Shown here piece by piece: positions 49,210 through 59,367 of a stretch of 64,000 nucleotides of DNA. Location of the stretch: positions 3,074,001 to 3,138,000 of the forward strand of contig CM018036.1 in NCBI GenBank assembly GCA_008638375.1, in the 5' to 3' direction. The position numbers and the translations under genes were made by a program. Numbering within the stretch: the stretch's first letter is position 1; the number at the start of each line of letters is the position of its first letter. The notes under the pieces are model-generated. The model did no database searches and was not told the origin of the DNA. It saw nothing but the letters and a program-made list of their open reading frames with translations. Origin of the DNA: Nyssa sinensis (lineage: Eukaryota; Streptophyta; Magnoliopsida; Cornales; Nyssaceae).

Positions 49210-51199
49210 TCTCTTGTTATTTTTTGGAAGTGGATGGACATGTTCTTTTTCTTCTTTTCACTGTAGGCTGTAAAGCAGCTGGTACGGTTGGATGCTGAAA
49301 ACCCCAACTCACATCGCTGTTTGGTATGTTGCCCCTATCATTACCATAGACATGTCAAAATTTTGTTTTATAATTCAATAAGACACACTGTCACATTGTA
49401 TCAGTTTCCTCCCTCATCCTCCCTTGGGTGTCCAAAAGATGTGGTCCCTTAAGAAAAAGGGCCTTCTCCTCTGCACATGCTGATTGCAAACTTTATTTGT
49501 TTCAGATGAGATTCTTCCACAAAGTGGGGTCCATACCTTCTCCTGTGACTGACACTGAGAAACTCATTTGGGGTGTCTTGGAAGCAGAGCGGCTCACTAT
49601 CAGGTTATCTAGAATAGTGGATGTTGTTTTCATTTTCCCAAAGTTGCTGAAGTTATTGTTTAAATTAATTGCTAATTTCATTGTAAATGCCTCTTTAATT
49701 TTTCGTATTTTCTTTTCTTTCTCTATAGTCAGTTGCACGAGAAATCTCTGATCGAGGCAAACACTTCTTTCCTCGAGAAACATAAAGGTTACTCTGTACT
49801 TAATCTAGTTTATATATGCATGTGTGTGCAGGCACACATAGACATACCCCTTCACTTTTTGTAACATAATGGTGCTGTTTTTCATTGTTTTCAGATTCCT
49901 TAATGCATAGGGCAGCGGTGGCAGAAATGCTGTGTGTTTTGGAACCAAACAAGAAGGTTGAGGCAATTAAATTAATTGAAGATTCATCCAACAACTTGGT
50001 GTCAACGTAATGTCTCTTGGTGAATCAAAGCCATATTACCTTGTTTTTCCCGCTACTATGTTGCAGGCTATCTTTGCTTGTTTGCCGTTAACTAATAACT
50101 GAACACTGATGCGCTCTACATTTTTCACTAAATTAGAAATGGAGCACTTGGGCAAGTCAGGGAATGGAAACTCAGAGACTGTATTGCAGTTCACAAACTC
50201 CTAGGGACTATTTTGGATGACCGGGATGCTGCATTGAGTAAGCCCTGCATTTCATTTGTTTATTTTTAGTTGCTATTGGAAATGAGAAAGGGAGTATATA
50301 TTGCACCATACTTGTAGGAAATTGGCATCTTAACATATTTGTATGCATACAAAGATGATATATTGGGTCTTGAATCTTTTTGGAGTTTTTTTAAAAGAAA
50401 AGGCGAGGTCCACACGCATCATAATTTATTAATATAATTAATGAAATTTTGCTTTGTGATGCATAATGTTATACATTTTCTGCGAGCAGCAATGCTAGGT
50501 ATCATGTAATGCTTCTCATTGTATATGATTGTGCACTGGAAGCTTTTTGTATCATCAGATCGTCAGTTCATTTTACATGCAGCCCAAAAATATATAAACA
50601 AATTAATATTTGTCTTTCTTTCAATTGTCTTATAGGTTCCATATTTGATCACACCCTTGCATGATCCCAAACTGATATTTGTAATATAACCATTCAGTTT
50701 AGTACCGTGATGGCTTTGGATAGCAATGTCCACGAACGCCTCCGTTCATCAACATGCCATTGTCCACCATTTAATAGGTTTAATTTTAACTTCCTATTTG
50801 GATCCACAGTAGGAATTCATAGTTCAAATGAAAAGTGGCATGAAACTGAAGACAGGATTTGAGTTGAGTTACAGTTGACTGCATAATTTAAAGACAAGGA
50901 ATGTCTTTCTAGGTTTATCTGTTCAGATTAACACCATTCATAAACTTCAAAATGTATATTCACAATGCTGGAATTGATTTCCTCTTGTAGGGTGGAAAAT
51001 ACTGTGTGCTGAGTACTTCCCATACTCAACGTACTTTGGAGGCAGCCATAGCTCTGCCATCCCCAATTCGGCTTACAACCAGATACACAAGAACCCTGAA
51101 AATGGGGGTGCAAACCATCCAGATGCCAATCAAACTGCTGAATCTCCTTCAAATGGGAAACTAGAAAAACTAGAGGCTTTCAAGGACCTTGCTATTTAA
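22891..51199 (+). CDS. NAA15: NAA15, NatA N-acetyltransferase auxiliary subunit, 26 exons
   Basis: NAA15 anchors NatA to ribosomes and holds catalytic NAA10 for co-translational N-terminal acetylation in the cytosol. Exons: 22891-22941, 25433-25511, 26023-26105, 26218-26367, 28220-28335, 32325-32430, 35596-35667, 35765-35880, 36876-37008, 40113-40190, 40277-40330, 40470-40540, 41252-41306, 41413-41508, 43280-43408, 43556-43638, 43721-43951, 47233-47365, 47445-47552, 47688-47819, 49267-49323, 49506-49603, 49729-49787, 49895-50006, 50137-50237, 50991-51199. All phases fit, giving 2712 nt and 903 residues with no internal stop, near the usual 860-900. TPR repeats fill the N-terminal half; a clear one is [18 protein letters not shown] in exon 4. 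A second TPR block ([17 protein letters not shown]) starts in exon 14. A basic stretch ([17 protein letters not shown], about residue 596 on) matches the family's Lys/Arg-rich helix. The gene is 28 kb because LINEs and other repeats expanded introns 5, 6, 9, 14, 17 and 20. All splice sites seen are intact, so the gene appears functional. Confidence 0.95.
28720..29295 (+). mobile_element. RTE-type LINE 3' end with Au-SINE-like tail
   Basis: In NAA15 intron 5 the plus strand reads [17 protein letters not shown], then [19 protein letters not shown]. This is the C-terminal signature of plant RTE-clade LINEs (usually MLRWMCG...VGVAPIEDKMRE.RLRWFGHV). After an inserted G-rich stretch (about 28920-29130) the block resumes ([17 protein letters not shown]). 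It ends in ttcatgtaattgacctcaaa-taattgcgataagactttg, the tail shared by RTE LINEs and Au SINEs. A TA microsatellite follows at 29279-29298. Confidence 0.65.
30230..31100 (+). mobile_element. LINE (L1-type) 3' fragment, heavily decayed
   Basis: In NAA15 intron 5, same strand as the gene. Degenerate translation shows zf-RVT-region residues ([10 protein letters not shown] near the start), a typical L1 3' UTR (gggcctccatatacttcccg) and an end at tttatttatcaaaaaaagaa. No continuous frame survives. Confidence 0.6.
31536..31609. repeat. Short fold-back repeat
   Basis: GAGGCCC at 31536 and GGGCCTC at 31603-31609 close a 74-bp segment containing a nested inverted pair, actccaac...gttggagt. AT-rich tatatta flanks sit on both sides. 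It could be a short MITE remnant in NAA15 intron 5; no target duplication can be fixed. Confidence 0.4.
33040..33225 (+). mobile_element. LINE 3' remnant
   Basis: In NAA15 intron 6, the words agagaggcagtttctttg and ttgatgtcattggtggtc parallel the end of the LINE at 11500-11620 (agagaggcgtttcttgtaga). The stretch finishes in ttttgttttacaaaaaaatg. There is no coding frame left; support is by similarity of the tail only. Confidence 0.35.
34240..34730 (-). mobile_element. 5'-truncated LINE
   Basis: In NAA15 intron 6, antisense. A T-run of about 16 followed by gattagtaagagtatttcat marks the poly(A) end of an L1. Upstream on the minus strand the open frame 34552-34322 contains [20 protein letters not shown]. 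This is the 'WKERN.R.FE' motif near the C terminus of plant L1 polyproteins. The right boundary is approximate and no target duplication could be fixed. Confidence 0.7.
37600..38130 (-). mobile_element. LINE internal fragment
   Basis: In NAA15 intron 9, antisense. The minus-strand frame 38112-37837 contains [20 protein letters not shown] and WQDVWC, the L1 'VGNG..V.FW.D.W' block that lies between RT and zf-RVT. No poly(A) tail is joined to it, and both borders are uncertain. It is distinct from the next LINE at 38511, which has its own target duplication. Confidence 0.65.
38511..39632 (-). mobile_element. 5'-truncated LINE with 9-bp target duplication
   Basis: In NAA15 intron 9, antisense. 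The repeat ttggatatg occurs immediately before the T-run (38502-38510) and again at 39633-39641, bounding the element exactly. The minus strand carries the L1 C-terminal half: [20 protein letters not shown], then a zf-RVT-region frame (39154-38711) with [15 protein letters not shown], then a degenerate zinc-binding region ([20 protein letters not shown]). Frame shifts and loss of the 5' half make it inactive. Confidence 0.85.
42590..43041 (+). mobile_element. LINE 3' end with internal duplication
   Basis: In NAA15 intron 14, same strand as the gene. The translation contains [18 protein letters not shown], the L1 C-terminal motif, followed by a 3' UTR and the tail taaaattttacttatcaaaa with an A-run at 43031-43040. 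A 90-bp segment of the 3' end is duplicated in tandem. Confidence 0.75.
42816..42995 (+). repeat. 90-bp tandem duplication, two copies
   Basis: Copies start at 42816 and 42906 with ctctttgattgaatttttga and end in catgtacacgggtgc. They differ at only a few positions (for example cataggtgatg versus gtgtaggtgatg and acgtacat versus atgtacat). The copies lie inside the LINE 3' end. Confidence 0.9.
43050..43152 (-). mobile_element. tRNA-derived SINE-like fragment
   Basis: On the minus strand, near the 5' end, tggtgtaatggtaaa resembles a Pol III A box (43137-43123). About 30 bases further on, agattcaaatct resembles a B box (43094-43083). The spacing is tRNA-like, but the B box is off consensus and there is no tRNA cloverleaf. 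It lies in NAA15 intron 14, just after the LINE tail. It is most likely a decayed SINE head rather than a working tRNA gene. Confidence 0.5.
44019..47170 (+). repeat. Tandemly duplicated intron segment split by a LINE
   Basis: About 75 bp at 44019-44093 (tgctactgtttctgcatg... to gattgacaataag) recurs at 47024-47098. The following piece, attgataacctgtg, recurs at 46964 and 47118. Removing the LINE at 44094-46935 leaves two adjacent diverged copies of about 150 bp. The LINE therefore sits in the first copy of an intronic tandem duplication in NAA15 intron 17. Confidence 0.7.
44094..46935 (-). mobile_element. LINE (L1-type), 2.8 kb, target duplication present
   Basis: This is the longest LINE here, in NAA15 intron 17, antisense. 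The flanks attgacaataag (44082-44093) and attgccaataag (46936-46947) form a 12-bp target duplication with one mismatch. The T-run at 44094 is the poly(A) tail. The minus strand encodes an RT linker ([17 protein letters not shown]), RT palm blocks ([35 protein letters not shown]), then after a frame shift [15 protein letters not shown], the catalytic FADD (about 45758-45747), the VGNG-like block and zf-RVT ([18 protein letters not shown]). The N-terminal endonuclease is missing. At least three frame shifts exclude activity, but the intact FADD suggests a younger copy than the one at 9800. Confidence 0.92.
48145..49170 (+). mobile_element. Non-autonomous Helitron-like element
   Basis: The 3' end has the Helitron pattern: a short GC-rich palindrome (cgtgcctggcacg, 49145-49157), about 9 bases, then CTAG (49167-49170) followed by T. 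The 5' candidate reads tctatacacacttaatataa, like the TC-starting ends of plant Helitrons, but the base before TC is T, not the expected A. The interior has no rolling-circle replicase and contains a 56-bp minisatellite. It lies in NAA15 intron 20. Confidence 0.5.
48941..49110 (+). repeat. 56-bp minisatellite, about 3.3 copies
   Basis: acttatttacgga starts at 48968 and 49024, with a variant (acttatttacgaa) at 49081, giving periods of 56 and 57 bp. Each is followed by ttgtcattcattt or a variant and by gatggaccattt. A partial unit precedes at 48941 (ttggatcgttttattcatct). A related single unit (ttggaccatttcatc) lies at about 48190. Confidence 0.8.
49172..49210 (+). repeat. (GT)n(AT)n microsatellite
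   Basis: A GT run passes directly into an AT run immediately after the Helitron-like 3' end, upstream of the acceptor of NAA15 exon 21. Confidence 0.9.
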
Positions 51200-52059
51200 T
51201 CACTTGATACAAAATGCACACATGCTAATGTTTCTCCAAGAGGCTGAGTAATAGTTGCTAAACCATGCTGCAGTGTAGAAATATAGCCAGATGAAAGGAG
51301 ATGAAGGCAGCTAGCTCATCCAGGAAGATTATTTTGAGGTTCAAATTATCACAAGTTCCTCATCACTCTAGCTTTGAGATTGAATTTTCTTTTGCTCAAG
51401 TTCGACCTCCACCTGATAGTAGAATGCATTTCTTTGCACATGTGTATAATTTACTTCCATTGTGTTTCTAAAGTTGTTGAATTCTCTGTTTGCTCACTTT
51501 GTTGGTGAGATCCCGGACACGAGGTCCTATGGGTTTTACAACTTCGCAATATTTGAACTACTTTTAGGTTGGAGGGTGCACTATGGAAGGTTTTTGTTAG
51601 CATTGGTCCTACACTTCTGTCAGCATAGAGCAATACCCCATAGAGTTGATCCCAGAGCATGTTGTACTTGCCCCATTTCATTTGACCATTATTTACAATG
51701 TATAAATGCTATGCTATGTGAGGAAATTTTGGTATGGAATTGTTTAATGACTAATTGATACTCAACGGTTGGCTTTTGATGATCCATGAAGTTCAACTTT
51801 TATTTTCCACTTCAATATACTTTTGATTTGCTTCATTTGATGTGCTTATGAAGCAAAGATATATAAATTCCGATTTCAGCCTTTGCCATTATGGGCAGCA
51901 GGGGTGCAGGCTGCAGCTTCGGATGGTATTTGCTCTCAAATCTGTAGCTCATATTTGGGTTGAGCAAATGTGATGCACCAGAATGGTGTTTGGTCTGTAA
52001 TGGGACATGTTTCTTTAGGAATCTTGTTTATGTTCACTATGGTCATTTTTTCGAGGGGA

Positions 52060-52155
52060 TTTTAGGTATTAATTTTTTTTAGGCGGTTCTTTTTTCTTTG
52101 TAATTACGAGTGTGCCTCCCTTGGGACACTTGTTTATATTACATAACTTTTACAG
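52060..52155 (+). mobile_element. LINE 3' UTR remnant
   Basis: tttgtaattacgagtgtgcc tcccttggg parallels the 3' UTR of the LINE at 11545-11600 (tgtaattatgggtgagcccc ccttggg). It then runs into atattacataacttttac. No coding part remains. Confidence 0.45.
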
Positions 52156-52724
52156 ATTCTTTGAAGTGCCATATGCTTGTATAAAATTTTGATATAGTAA
52201 GTTTCAAAAACCTTAATCCAATTAAGGCTAAGATTCCCTCAATTACAGGAGGGAAACACTAATTCACCTGCCAAGGTTTTTTGGTGCAGCCAAATGGATC
52301 TGTGCCTGCGCGCATGATTTCAATCCTGTTATTTTTTAATCTTGGGTTGGGATCTTGTTTTTTCATTAGTTTTCACATACAACATATTGGCCGGCATTCT
52401 TCCTCTCCACATAATCTTAGTTATTTACTTCAAGCCTCAGATTTATTCAAATTTCTAAGATTTTTGAAGCTTTATAATCTAACTAGAGAAACCATTATTA
52501 TTATTATTATTATTATTATATTTGAAGAAACATAAGAACTCCATTGATGAAAATGGTCAAATATAAAACCGCCAAAAAAATGACAATTCATAAGTAAACA
52601 TAAGTAAATAGAACAAATTTAACTCTTCTGAATTCAGTAGTTCCCAAGTCAACTCTTCTGAAAAAAAAGTAACACAGCTACATAAATAGATGAACTCTTA
52701 CAAACAATCCTTCAAAATGACATT

Positions 52725-52725
<1 letters not shown>

Positions 52726-52765
<40 letters not shown>
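52726..52765. repeat. (CT)20 microsatellite
   Basis: An uninterrupted CT dinucleotide run of 40 bases. It is a GA run on the strand of the RING gene and may be transcribed in its 3' UTR. Confidence 0.95.
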
Positions 52766-52769
<4 letters not shown>

Positions 52770-53186
52770 ATTCAGATATCAGGTACATCTCAAGTTGATA
52801 ACAGAAACTCGAACTGGTAACAGACATGAAGATATGAAACCAAGCAAAAAATGAGTGCAAAATCTGTAAATGTTCCCCATGACGAAAGCTTCTCTGGTGG
52901 AGTTTCAACTGACTTATCACAGTAACTGAATTCACATCGAGGAAGAAAACAACTGCCTATTACCCATCTGGTACATCACCATTGCAGCTGATGAAATTGT
53001 CGGATTTCATGCATTCTTCGCCTCACAATATAGTAACTACATATTTCCATCTGAAACTAGCTGAATCGTCTAACTGAGAACTCAGATGCTCTTAAATACA
53101 TCACTCTGCAAATAGAATGGACATGCTAGGAGATTTGCAACAATGACTTCAAGCTTGCAATACCAATTGGGAGGTTGAGAAATCAA

Positions 53187-55789
53187 TTAAAATACAGTGC
53201 TCCCATACACACCTTCATCTGACCTATTACCCCCTGTCCTCTCGCTCTGGTTCTGGTTGGAGTTTGTGGCTGATGGTGAAGCCCCACCACACTCACCAAC
53301 CTCACTTTTACAGAGGGGACACGATGCATTGATTTTCAGCCATTTATCTACACACTCCACATGGAAAAAATGGGAGCAGGGTAGCTCTCTCAATTCATCA
53401 TTATCTGCGTATTTTGCCAAGCAAATACAACAAACCTGCACCGTATTGGGGGAAATGAAGGTCAATTATTAAAAAGCCAACCACTGATACATGAGCATTC
53501 ACAATCTGGCTTTAATCAGAAGAAACAGTGTATAACACATGATAGAAGCCATTTCATAAATAAAAAAACTACGAACCAGCCAGCGTTTCAATTTGCAGTT
53601 GGCTAATTCCTAGTTCCTGAATTTGAATAATCTGACAGCAGACAGCCAGAGTTTTTTTGGAATGGTATCCAACCAAAATTCACAAGATTTTTTCAAATTA
53701 TTCTTCTGAATTCCATCCAACTAAATGGTTGCTTTTCCATTTTTTACTATTTTCTTTTAAGGTAATTTTTCTTAACTAAACCTCAAATCTCTCTCCCTAA
53801 ATCCTTGAAATTAACTAGATTTCAATGTTGGTGCTTAGTCGTCCATTTAAAAAACATGAATGAGCATACACAAAACTTAATATCAAACTTACTGCATCTT
53901 CTCCTGATATGGCACGCTCTTTCTCTGTTCCTGCAGCCAAGACTCCACCTTCATTAGCTCCAGAATTAATTTCTTGATCACCACCATTTTTCTTCAACCT
54001 GAACTTGTAGGTTGGCAGAGCATTAATGGATTCTGGGGTGGCTCCTCTGGTTTGAGAAAGATCCTCTCTGAAGCCCAGGATTGAAATTATACATGGTAAG
54101 CAACAACAGATTGTTGCACATAGTATGAATGGCATGGCATACCCAATACAGCTAAATGTAAGGAACACTATACATAACCTGCAAGGAGCTCAACAACAAA
54201 TAGTTGGTGACTTTAACAAGGAGAAAGACAACGTAAGTGGAACAGTATATGGCATCATCTGGTACCTATACAATTTAGGAGCGTCAGAGGGAGAAGTGTG
54301 ACCTCCAAAAATCCACACATTGCCCACAACGAACCACACTGCAAAAAAGCAGTCCAATGCCATCTTGAAGTGGTCCACTAGGCCATTGAAACTGCAAATC
54401 AGAAACCCCCTTCTTCATTGAACCATGCCATTTATAAATCAGTATGAGATGAATAGAGATTTGCAGGAAATTACGTTACAAGCTTAGAGATCAATTCAAA
54501 ATCAATATTAGTTAATAAAGCGACATGGGATAGCTATAACATAGCATAAAGGGGTCTCTGGGGTAGCCTTTCTATTTCCTAACACAGTCTGTACTATGGA
54601 ATATATCATGTTTGAGAAATTGATTAAGAAGCAATTACTGAGGAATATAACAGATAACAAAGAAGAAGAATTTGAAATAGGAAGTCGGAGTTTGATGCAA
54701 ATTCTATCATTGTCATGCGTTTCAGATTTTAGGTTTTTTTTTTTTTTACTTTCAAAAAAGAGGTGATAACTAATTACACCATTGAACAGGAAGACCGCGA
54801 CAAGTTTTATGGTAGAAAATAAAAGGAAAATTTCAACATATGAGAAGTTGTTAAATCCTAAATTATTCAAATGGTTAACAGTACGTTTGATAAATATAAT
54901 TGAATTAATTTTACAGTTTTGACCTGTTGTAGTGTTGCATTAAGAATTAAGATATCTTCCAGTTCTTAATTTTCTTACCTACCCAAAAAAAAATTAATAA
55001 TTTTTTGGCAGAATTAGTGGATAAATTGATACAAATGAACAACAGACAAATACATAACAGGGCATGTTCCAGTGTTTAACTAAATAAACAAGAACAAACA
55101 AAACATACCGTGAGCTCAATCTTTGGGCAATCACACTGTTTCGTGAGGCTGTAATTGCGATTTGCTGGTCTTCCACTTCAGAACCTTGAGTAACTGAAAT
55201 AGCTGTGTAAGAATCAGGTTCCAGTGACGGGTTGCTTTGAGAAGAGCCCTGACGAGACTGAGCTGAATCTTGTTCACCACCCCTGGTTGCGGTTGCGGTT
55301 ACGATAACGCCAGTAAAGAATAGGAAGTGTTGCAACACAACCAGATGCATAACCCACAACCCATGCAAATAGTGGGGCTTGTGGATTTTCATGCCTTGAC
55401 AATGACAAAACAACGATAGATGCAATAATTTGACTCACTGTGACAACTAGCTCAACAGAAATCCACAGCCTGGAATTCAATGGGCTCCTACTGCGATGAG
55501 CATATCCTTCACTTCTTAAAAATGAAGAACTTCTGGAGTTTACTCTGTTTGAGGATGACAAAGAAGTTTGATGAGCAGGGGCTGGTGCGCTAATTGATGG
55601 TCTGTCTTCATACTGTGATGAGCCCATTCCAGGAGGTCGATCATCATCTGATGAGCTTGACGAAGCATCGTCATTCCTTGTTATGTCAATGACGTGCTCA
55701 CTATCATTACGGGCTTCCCGGCGCTCCATTAGCAGAGGGTATCTATCAGCTTCAGTTTCACAAGGTTGTTCCACCGAGGGAATGTCCAT
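53187..55789 (-). CDS. Membrane RING-H2 E3 ubiquitin ligase, frame broken once
   Basis: Coding exons: 55789-55109, 54391-54266, 54178-53893 and 53435-53187. The product resembles the plant RING family At1g63170/At4g11680. It has a Ser/Asp-rich N terminus, hydrophobic segments [20 protein letters not shown] and [20 protein letters not shown] in exon 1, [14 protein letters not shown] in exon 2 and further ones in exon 3 ([24 protein letters not shown]). The C-terminal RING-H2 in exon 4 fits C-x2-C-x14-C-x-H-x2-H-x2-C-x10-C-x2-C (from CCIC to CPLC). It should transfer ubiquitin from an E2 at an internal membrane or the cell surface; the substrate is unknown. The exon sum is 1342 nt, one too many. 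In exon 1 the frame reading YWRYRN runs into a TGA at about 55276-55274, while the family sequence ([11 protein letters not shown]) continues one base out of phase. Removing one base would give about 446 residues. Either this allele is broken or the base is an assembly error. Confidence 0.85.
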
Positions 55790-56930
55790 CTAAGTCCACC
55801 AACAGAATTAAATGGAGAGAAAGCATAGATTAGTAATAATGAAACTTTCAGCTCCCTGATCTTCTTCCTAATTCTCTTCCGAATAGAAAGATCAAACTTT
55901 TCTTATATGCTTAATGAATTGCACCAAACACCTTGCGACACTCTGCATGTACTATGTAAAAGACTTGACAAACCTGTTATAGAAACAAGATGACACAGAA
56001 TCAGAATCAAGTATATATCCTTTCCTTCATTTTTATTAAAAAAATAAAGAAAATAGAACAATTTGAGGAGAAAAGGAAACTATAGAACAGGATTGCATAA
56101 TTAATACAATGAATAACATCATAATTCTAATTTCTACCATATGACAGTTGCATGTTATTCATGACTTCTATTGAAATTAACAAATGACATCCAGAATTGC
56201 TTAGTGACCATGAGGTCCATGACTGAAATGTAGACTTCATCATGGGAATGAATACACAACTCAATAAACTAGACTATTTCCTATCAAGATCAAGGTTGAA
56301 ACAAGATATGCAGAATTTGAGAAGAGACGTTATAAATAAATAAAAAAATCACATTTTCAACTAAATTTTGGTTATAAAAAAAAATCCAAATCCACAGAAT
56401 CATAGATCCATTTCATGCCAGAACCAAAAATCCAAAATTTAAATTTAATCAACTTCAAAAATACAACAGATTAAACCAAGATTTAACATTCCAAACCTCG
56501 ATTATCATAAAGAAAAAACCTAACCATACACCACCGAATGAACATGGGAAAAAGACAACGGATTCAACCCCATACAAATTCATCAACTCATGAATAATTG
56601 ACAAATTGAGCAACAAAATGTAAGAATATACCAAGAATACGTAAATTCTAGATGAGAAAATAGTGAGATATATTGAAATGTTGAGAGAAAAAGCTTTACC
56701 AGATTCAACTAAACAGTGGGGCCATTGGAATGGAGAGGCAGCAGACAGAGAATAATCAGAGCCTTTGGAGCTGAAGTTATTCTTTCCACCCTTTTCTCCT
56801 GTAACTTTAATCTCAAGAAGATATAGCGTCAGATTTTGTCATCCATACTCCATAGCACTCGCAAACTGATCTTACAGCGAACGAGAGACAGAGAGTGCAA
56901 ACGTTAAGATCAGACACGATAGTAGGTGGC
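55790..56930 (-). promoter_or_regulatory. Probable 5' UTR with intron of the RING gene
   Basis: Directly before the ATG the minus strand reads gtggacttag, a possible splice acceptor. At 56700-56695 gtaaag follows ttgaatctg, a possible donor. A leader intron of about 0.9 kb is therefore likely, with a first non-coding exon at roughly 56701-56900 and the promoter beyond. No protein feature is seen here. This is inferred only from splice-like words. Confidence 0.4.
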
Positions 56931-57062
56931 TTTTCGACCGTTGGATTGTAGAGGTGATCGGACGGTTGAATTTAGGTCTTTTTTTTTTTGGGTTAGGTTC
57001 CAATTTTTTTTTTATTTTAAAGTCGTGTAGATTTTGAATGTTGTCTTAGTTTTGGCAAGGCA

Positions 57063-57572
57063 TTAACTCTATGTTTGAATGGAATGAATTGAAAAGCAAG
57101 AGAAGGAAAGGAAAAGGAAATAAAGTTTATATTATGTTTGTTTTAAAAATTAGGAAGGAAAGGAGGAAAATGTAGGAAGAAGGAGGGAGAGTTTAACTTT
57201 CACTTAAGTAATTTTGTTATTCTTTCAAAAGTGAGAGAAAATGGAGGAAAAAAAAAAACAACGATTTAATAAATTTTTAATAATACTAATATTAACCTTA
57301 AAATTATAAAAGTTAAAATAAAAATGACACCTCTATCTTAAGGTATCCAAAGGATATAATAATAAAATAATATAAAATACTTTTTTTTTTTTTTCTTTTC
57401 TTTCCTTTATCATTCTCAAATAAGATGAAATGATTATATTAGTCTTTTATTTTCTTTCCTTTCATTAGTTATCTAAACATAAAGGAGGGATTACTTTCTC
57501 CTTTCCTTTCTCTCATAACTAATACTCTCCTCTCATTTTTTTTCCCTCCTACTTATCCAAACGAACTGTAAG
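57063..57572. repeat. Fold-back region, MITE-like
   Basis: The left side is rich in gaaggaaaggaaaagg and begins tatgtttgaatggaat. The right side is rich in cctttcctttctc and ends ttatccaaacgaac, whose complement (gttcgtttggataa) is a common MITE-type terminus. The symmetry is partly low-complexity, and no target duplication was found. Confidence 0.35.
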
Positions 57573-58601
57573 TCTTGTAATAAATGTGACACCATAAAAT
57601 TTTATTATTTTATTAAAATATTATATGAAATAAAATTTTGAGATATATTTTTAGGAAGTATAGTATTATGCAATTTTCAATAAAAATTTCATTTGATAGA
57701 AAGTTTTTTGATGATCATCTTAAGTTTTACTTAATTTATTTTGAAAAAATTCTTATTTTGTCCTTAAAAAAAATTCCCATCTTATTTAAAAAATTCTTAA
57801 TTTTGACTTTAAGCTGAATTTGAATTTATGAGTAATTTTTTTTGTAAATTAGAATATAAATTTGAGTAAAATTTAATTTAGTATGAGTTCGAGAATAGAA
57901 TTAAAGAATGTTTTTAAATATTTTAACTCAAATTTAAATTTGATACAAGGTTTTAAGTAATTATTGAAAATACTCTTATAATTAACTGTTTAGATGAGAA
58001 TAGTGGAGAAGAGTTGTCTCCATAAAGTAGAAATATTACTGTAAGCATCAGTTATAATCAGTGTTATTGGTTATTAATACAGTAACTTATGTCTCTAATG
58101 TCACAAACATTAAGTTACAAATTCCATCCTAAAATTAAATAAATATAATTTAAAGTTTGATTTTTTATTTATTATGAACTTATTATCTTTTTAAATTTTC
58201 ATAAAAGGTGTGAAAAGAAGGGTGATTTTATTCTTTAGTTGTTTTGACTCTTAAGAATACCGTAAAACTAAAATTTTGTGTGACTGAGTGGTAAAAATAT
58301 TAAAGATAAAATTTAAGTATCTCGAGTTTGAGTCTCTTATGTATTAATTATTGATAACTATAATTTAAAGAGTAGACTTGCCTTTTACGAAAAGAAAGAT
58401 TAGTCTAAAATTTACGTGAAAAAAAACTTAGTATAAAATCTCGAGCTTTTTAATATTTTATTTTTAAGTCATTGCGTATTAGCTTAATAATAACTCAAAA
58501 CAGATGTCTTAGAATGGGCCTCAAGATTTTATTCTCATTATCTTTTTTTTTTATCAGTATTTTATTCTCATTATCTCTAATTTTTTGTATTGTTTGAAGT
58601 G

Positions 58602-58602
<1 letters not shown>

Positions 58603-58639
<37 letters not shown>
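58603..58639. repeat. (AT)n microsatellite
   Basis: About 18 AT dinucleotides in uninterrupted array in intergenic DNA. Confidence 0.9.
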
Positions 58640-58644
<5 letters not shown>

Positions 58645-59264
58645 AGGTTTTTGTACTTAGTTTACAGCGTGCCCGTTTCTCCTATTTGCTTATATCGCAA
58701 TCTTCGTTCATCTAAGTATGAGACGCATTAATAATGTTCATTTATTCATCAATTATTTTACAGTCACATGAGTCTTATTTATGGCAGTTACAAATATATG
58801 ACTATAATTAAGCAATGTATTGCTCATTTATTCATCAATTATGTCACTGTCACATAAGTCTCGTTTATAGCATTACAAATTGATGATAATAATTAAGCAG
58901 TGTATTGAAACCTACAGTAAAATTTTGTTTGATATCGTAATTTAGTGTACTATTAGTTGAAAGTTGAAAAATTAAAAGTTGAAAGCTTGTGATCAGAGGT
59001 GGCACTGTTGGATCCAAGATGGGATTAAGGGGCCATGCTTCTTCCAAAATTTTGATATTGAATTTTTTACCACTAATTTAATTAAAATATTTTAAAAAAA
59101 TTGGACTTGACTCCTTCCAATTTTTTATAAATATTTATATGAATTCTTTAAATTTTGATACATACACTTTACTCCATTTTAACTAAAATTTCTAAATCCG
59201 TGAGAGACGTATTTGAAGGGGCTGGGCCTATAAAGTTTTGAAAATTCTACTTTTTACCTATAAC

Positions 59265-59302
<38 letters not shown>

Positions 59303-59367
59303 ATATAGGAACTTCCTCCCAAATTTTTTCATATTTTTATAAAAGACTCTCTTCAATTTTAATTTTA

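Larger units (their letters stand above)
51200..53186. other. Convergent 3' region of NAA15 and the RING gene
   Basis: This stretch holds the 3' UTR of NAA15 on the left and that of the minus-strand RING gene on the right. An ATT repeat lies at about 52494-52519. A (CT)20 repeat at 52726-52765 falls within reach of the RING gene 3' UTR. The open frames here have no recognisable motif. Confidence 0.6.
56931..59367. other. AT-rich intergenic stretch
   Basis: No gene is supported. It contains a purine/pyrimidine fold-back region at 57063-57572, an AT microsatellite at 58603-58639, a repeat-like segment at about 58990-59345 and a TA microsatellite at about 59271-59297. Its words (ggggccatgcttcttccaaa, ttggacttgactccttcc) resemble a common plant dispersed repeat. 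Confidence 0.6.

Noticed and set aside
48929..49298. Plus-strand open frames of about 70 codons
   Set aside because: They are translations of the 56-bp minisatellite and the dinucleotide repeat.
53197..53472. Plus-strand open frame of 91 codons
   Set aside because: Antisense of the RING-H2 exon.
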